From positions 124,001-188,000 of the forward strand of contig CANJLW010000003.1 of NCBI GenBank assembly GCA_947475245.1: 64,000 bases of DNA. Reading direction: 5' to 3'. Made by a program: the position numbers and the translations under genes. The DNA is from Acetobacteraceae bacterium (GTDB lineage: Bacteria; Pseudomonadota; Alphaproteobacteria; Acetobacterales; Acetobacteraceae). The notes beneath the pieces were generated by a model, which was not told the DNA's origin, searched no databases, and worked only from the letters and a program-made list of their open reading frames with translations. Below, one piece after another: positions 62,217-64,000 of this stretch (within the stretch, counting starts at the first letter, position 1; every line of letters begins with the position of its first letter).

Positions 62217-64000
62217 ATGACCATGACTCCCATCGCCGGCCCGCTGCTGTCCAGGCTGGCGGATTTCTGTCGCCGCAACGCCCTTGCCGTCTTTGTCGCC
62301 GGTTTGGCGCTGGCTGGACTGTCAGCATGGGTGGCGGCGGAGCGTCTGGGGGTCAGCACCGATACCGACCTGATGTTCTCGGAAAAGCTGGCGTGGCGAC
62401 AGCAGGCGGCGGTCATGGACAAGGACTTCCCGCAATTCCGCGATCTGCTGGTCGTCGTGATCGACGCCCGCATTCCCGAAGAAGCGGACGCAACCGCGGC
62501 CGAACTCACCCGCCGAGCGGCGACGGAGAAGACACATTTCCTGAGCGTTCGGCGGCCGGATGCGTCTCCCTTCCTGGAACGTAACGGACTGCTGTTCCTG
62601 GAGCAACCGCAACTGGTCGGCCTGCTGGATCGCACCATCGACGCACAGCCGTTCCTGGGACAGCTCGTCGCCGATCCGTCGTCGCGCGGCCTGTTCGCCG
62701 CTTTGTCGTTGCTCGGCATGGGTGTGGACAAGGGCGACGCCGATCTGACCGCCTATCTGCCGGCGATCGACGGCTTCCATCAGGCGATGGCGGCGGGGCT
62801 GGCGGGCAAGCCTTCCCCCTTGTCCTGGCAGGCGCTGCTGGGCGGCGGACTCAGCGACCTCGCGGGACCGTACCGCTTCGTCCTGATCCAGCCCAAGCAG
62901 GATTTCGGCGCGCTGGAACCCGGCGGTGCCGCGACCGAGGCGCTGCGCACAATCATCGCGGACCTGGAGTTTGTGAAGGCCGGGACGGCCCATGTCCGCA
63001 TCACCGGGCAGGTCGCCCTCGCCGACGAGGAATTCGCCACCGTCGCGCATGGCGCGGTCGAGGGGCTGATCGTCAGCGTGATGCTGATTACGCTGTGGCT
63101 GTTTCTCGCCTTGCGCTCGTGGCGGCTGATCCTGCCGGTGTTGATGACGCTGGGCCTGGGATTGATGCTGACCGTGCTGTTCGCGGCTCTGGCCGTGCGC
63201 ACGCTGAATCTGGTCTCGGTCGGTTTTGGCGTGTTGTTCGTCGGCATTGCCGTCGATTTCGCCATCCAGTTTTGCGTGCGTTATCGGGAACAGCGCTTTG
63301 CGCTGCTGGATGCGCCGGCCGCCATGCGCTTTACCGCCGGGCAGACCGGCGATCAGATCCTGGTCGCGGCGCTGGCAACCGCGGTCGGGTTCCTGGCGTT
63401 TGTGCCGACGGATTTTTCCGGCGTGGCGGAATTGGGGTTGATCGCGGGGTTCGGGATGCTGCTGGCATTCGTCTGCACCCTGACGTTCCTGCCCGCCGCC
63501 ATGACGCTGTTTCGCTCCCGCGGTGAAACGGCGGAGGTCGGCTTCGTCTGGGCACGCCCGCTGGATATCGCGATCGCGCATAACCGCTTCGGCATCCTGA
63601 CGGTGTTCGCCGCCTTGGCCGTCACGGCGGGGGTCGCTTCCACCCGTCTGACCTTCGATTCCGACCCGCTGCATACCAAGGATGCCTCCACCGAGGCGAT
63701 GGTGACGCTGTTGGATCTGATTAACAATCCGCTGACCAATCCGTATTCAATCGACATCCTGGTCGCGAACGCGGCGGAGGCCGAACGGCTGACGACACGG
63801 TTGCGGGCGTTGCCGTCGGTGGGTCAGGTGATGAGCCTTGATAGTTTCGTGCCCGACGACCAGGCGGCCAAGTTGGCGTTGATCGCGGACGCGGCATCGA
63901 TCCTGGCACCGACCCTGACGCCCCCCGCGGCGGTGGCAAGCGTAACCGCGGAGGATATCCGCATGGCCGCGAAGGCCGCCCTGGCGCATATCGTGCCGGC
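62217..64000 (+). CDS. hpnN: Hopanoid RND-type transporter HpnN (3' end cut by window edge)
   Basis: From the ATG at 62217 the frame is open for 594 codons to the window edge. It begins with one membrane helix (residues about 20-42, ALAVFVAGLALAGLSAWVAA), then STDTDLMFSEKLAWRQQ and a large periplasmic domain (DFPQFRDLLVVVIDA). From about residue 283 a bundle of hydrophobic segments follows (VEGLIVSVMLITLWLFLALRS, VGFGVLFVGIAVDFAIQF), matching the MMPL/RND pattern of HpnN, which usually has about 850-870 residues. In Rhodopseudomonas HpnN is needed to move hopanoids to the outer membrane. It lies 36 kb from hpnH. The ribosome binding site is weak; the ATG at 62223 is an alternative. Confidence 0.9.
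   Translation, partial: MTMTPIAGPLLSRLADFCRRNALAVFVAGLALAGLSAWVAAERLGVSTDTDLMFSEKLAWRQQAAVMDKDFPQFRDLLVVVIDARIPEEADATAAELTRRAATEKTHFLSVRRPDASPFLERNGLLFLEQPQLVGLLDRTIDAQPFLGQLVADPSSRGLFAALSLLGMGVDKGDADLTAYLPAIDGFHQAMAAGLAGKPSPLSWQALLGGGLSDLAGPYRFVLIQPKQDFGALEPGGAATEALRTIIADLEFVKAGTAHVRITGQVALADEEFATVAHGAVEGLIVSVMLITLWLFLALRSWRLILPVLMTLGLGLMLTVLFAALAVRTLNLVSVGFGVLFVGIAVDFAIQFCVRYREQRFALLDAPAAMRFTAGQTGDQILVAALATAVGFLAFVPTDFSGVAELGLIAGFGMLLAFVCTLTFLPAAMTLFRSRGETAEVGFVWARPLDIAIAHNRFGILTVFAALAVTAGVASTRLTFDSDPLHTKDASTEAMVTLLDLINNPLTNPYSIDILVANAAEAERLTTRLRALPSVGQVMSLDSFVPDDQAAKLALIADAASILAPTLTPPAAVASVTAEDIRMAAKAALAHIVP

Overview
The window is high-GC, densely packed bacterial DNA. It most resembles an alphaproteobacterium, probably an Acetobacteraceae-like member of the Rhodospirillales. 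The pointers are a hopanoid/isoprenoid gene block (ispH-hpnH divergent from ispA-dxs-hpnM-hpnI-hpnJ, plus hpnN), heterotetrameric-type sarcosine oxidase genes, and many solute-binding-protein uptake systems and acyl-CoA or redox enzymes. The taxon is inferred from gene content; no rRNA or tRNA gene was seen.

Layout. 1-3.7 kb: a sulfotransferase-like gene cut by the left edge, a rhodanese-ChrB protein, an AraC-type regulator and a PEP-CTERM exported protein. 3.9-17.7 kb: a long forward run with an enoyl-CoA hydratase, an orphan family 5 binding protein, a TPR-glycosyltransferase, a flavin monooxygenase, an EamA transporter, sarcosine oxidase soxB-soxD-soxA (the gamma subunit is fused to the end of alpha), two short-chain dehydrogenases and an epoxide-hydrolase-like enzyme. 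17.7-26.3 kb: the hopanoid block. IspA and Dxs supply isoprenoid precursors, IspH finishes the MEP pathway, HpnH extends the hopane skeleton, HpnI and HpnJ modify the side chain, and HpnM (here) and HpnN (right edge) are envelope transport components. 26.3-34.2 kb: a TPP enzyme, a Bug-type receptor, an NTF2-like protein, a CoA-transferase preceded by a 153-bp-period tandem repeat array, a glutathione transferase and an ABC-F ATPase. 34.3-43.8 kb: a peptide/opine-type ABC importer with one receptor, two permeases, two ATPases, an isochorismatase-family hydrolase and two further near-duplicate receptors.

43.8-59.8 kb (reverse strand) is the most unusual part. A 3379-residue surface protein has an LEPR-type N-terminus, a DUF4347-like domain and 24 SdrD-B-like repeats of exactly 300 bp each. 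It is followed in the same direction by a TolC-like lipoprotein, a small HlyD-type adaptor, a GAF-plus-HlyD adaptor and a polytopic M50 metalloprotease fused to a HlyD-like domain. No type I secretion ABC ATPase is present, so this may be an adhesin export or processing system built around an M50/adaptor hybrid. 60.2-64 kb: a progesterone-5-beta-reductase-like enzyme, a fumarylacetoacetase-fold hydrolase and the 5' two-thirds of hpnN.

Start codons were chosen from Shine-Dalgarno-like sequence, overlap with the preceding stop codon and family length. Several differ from the longest open frame, and this is stated in each entry.
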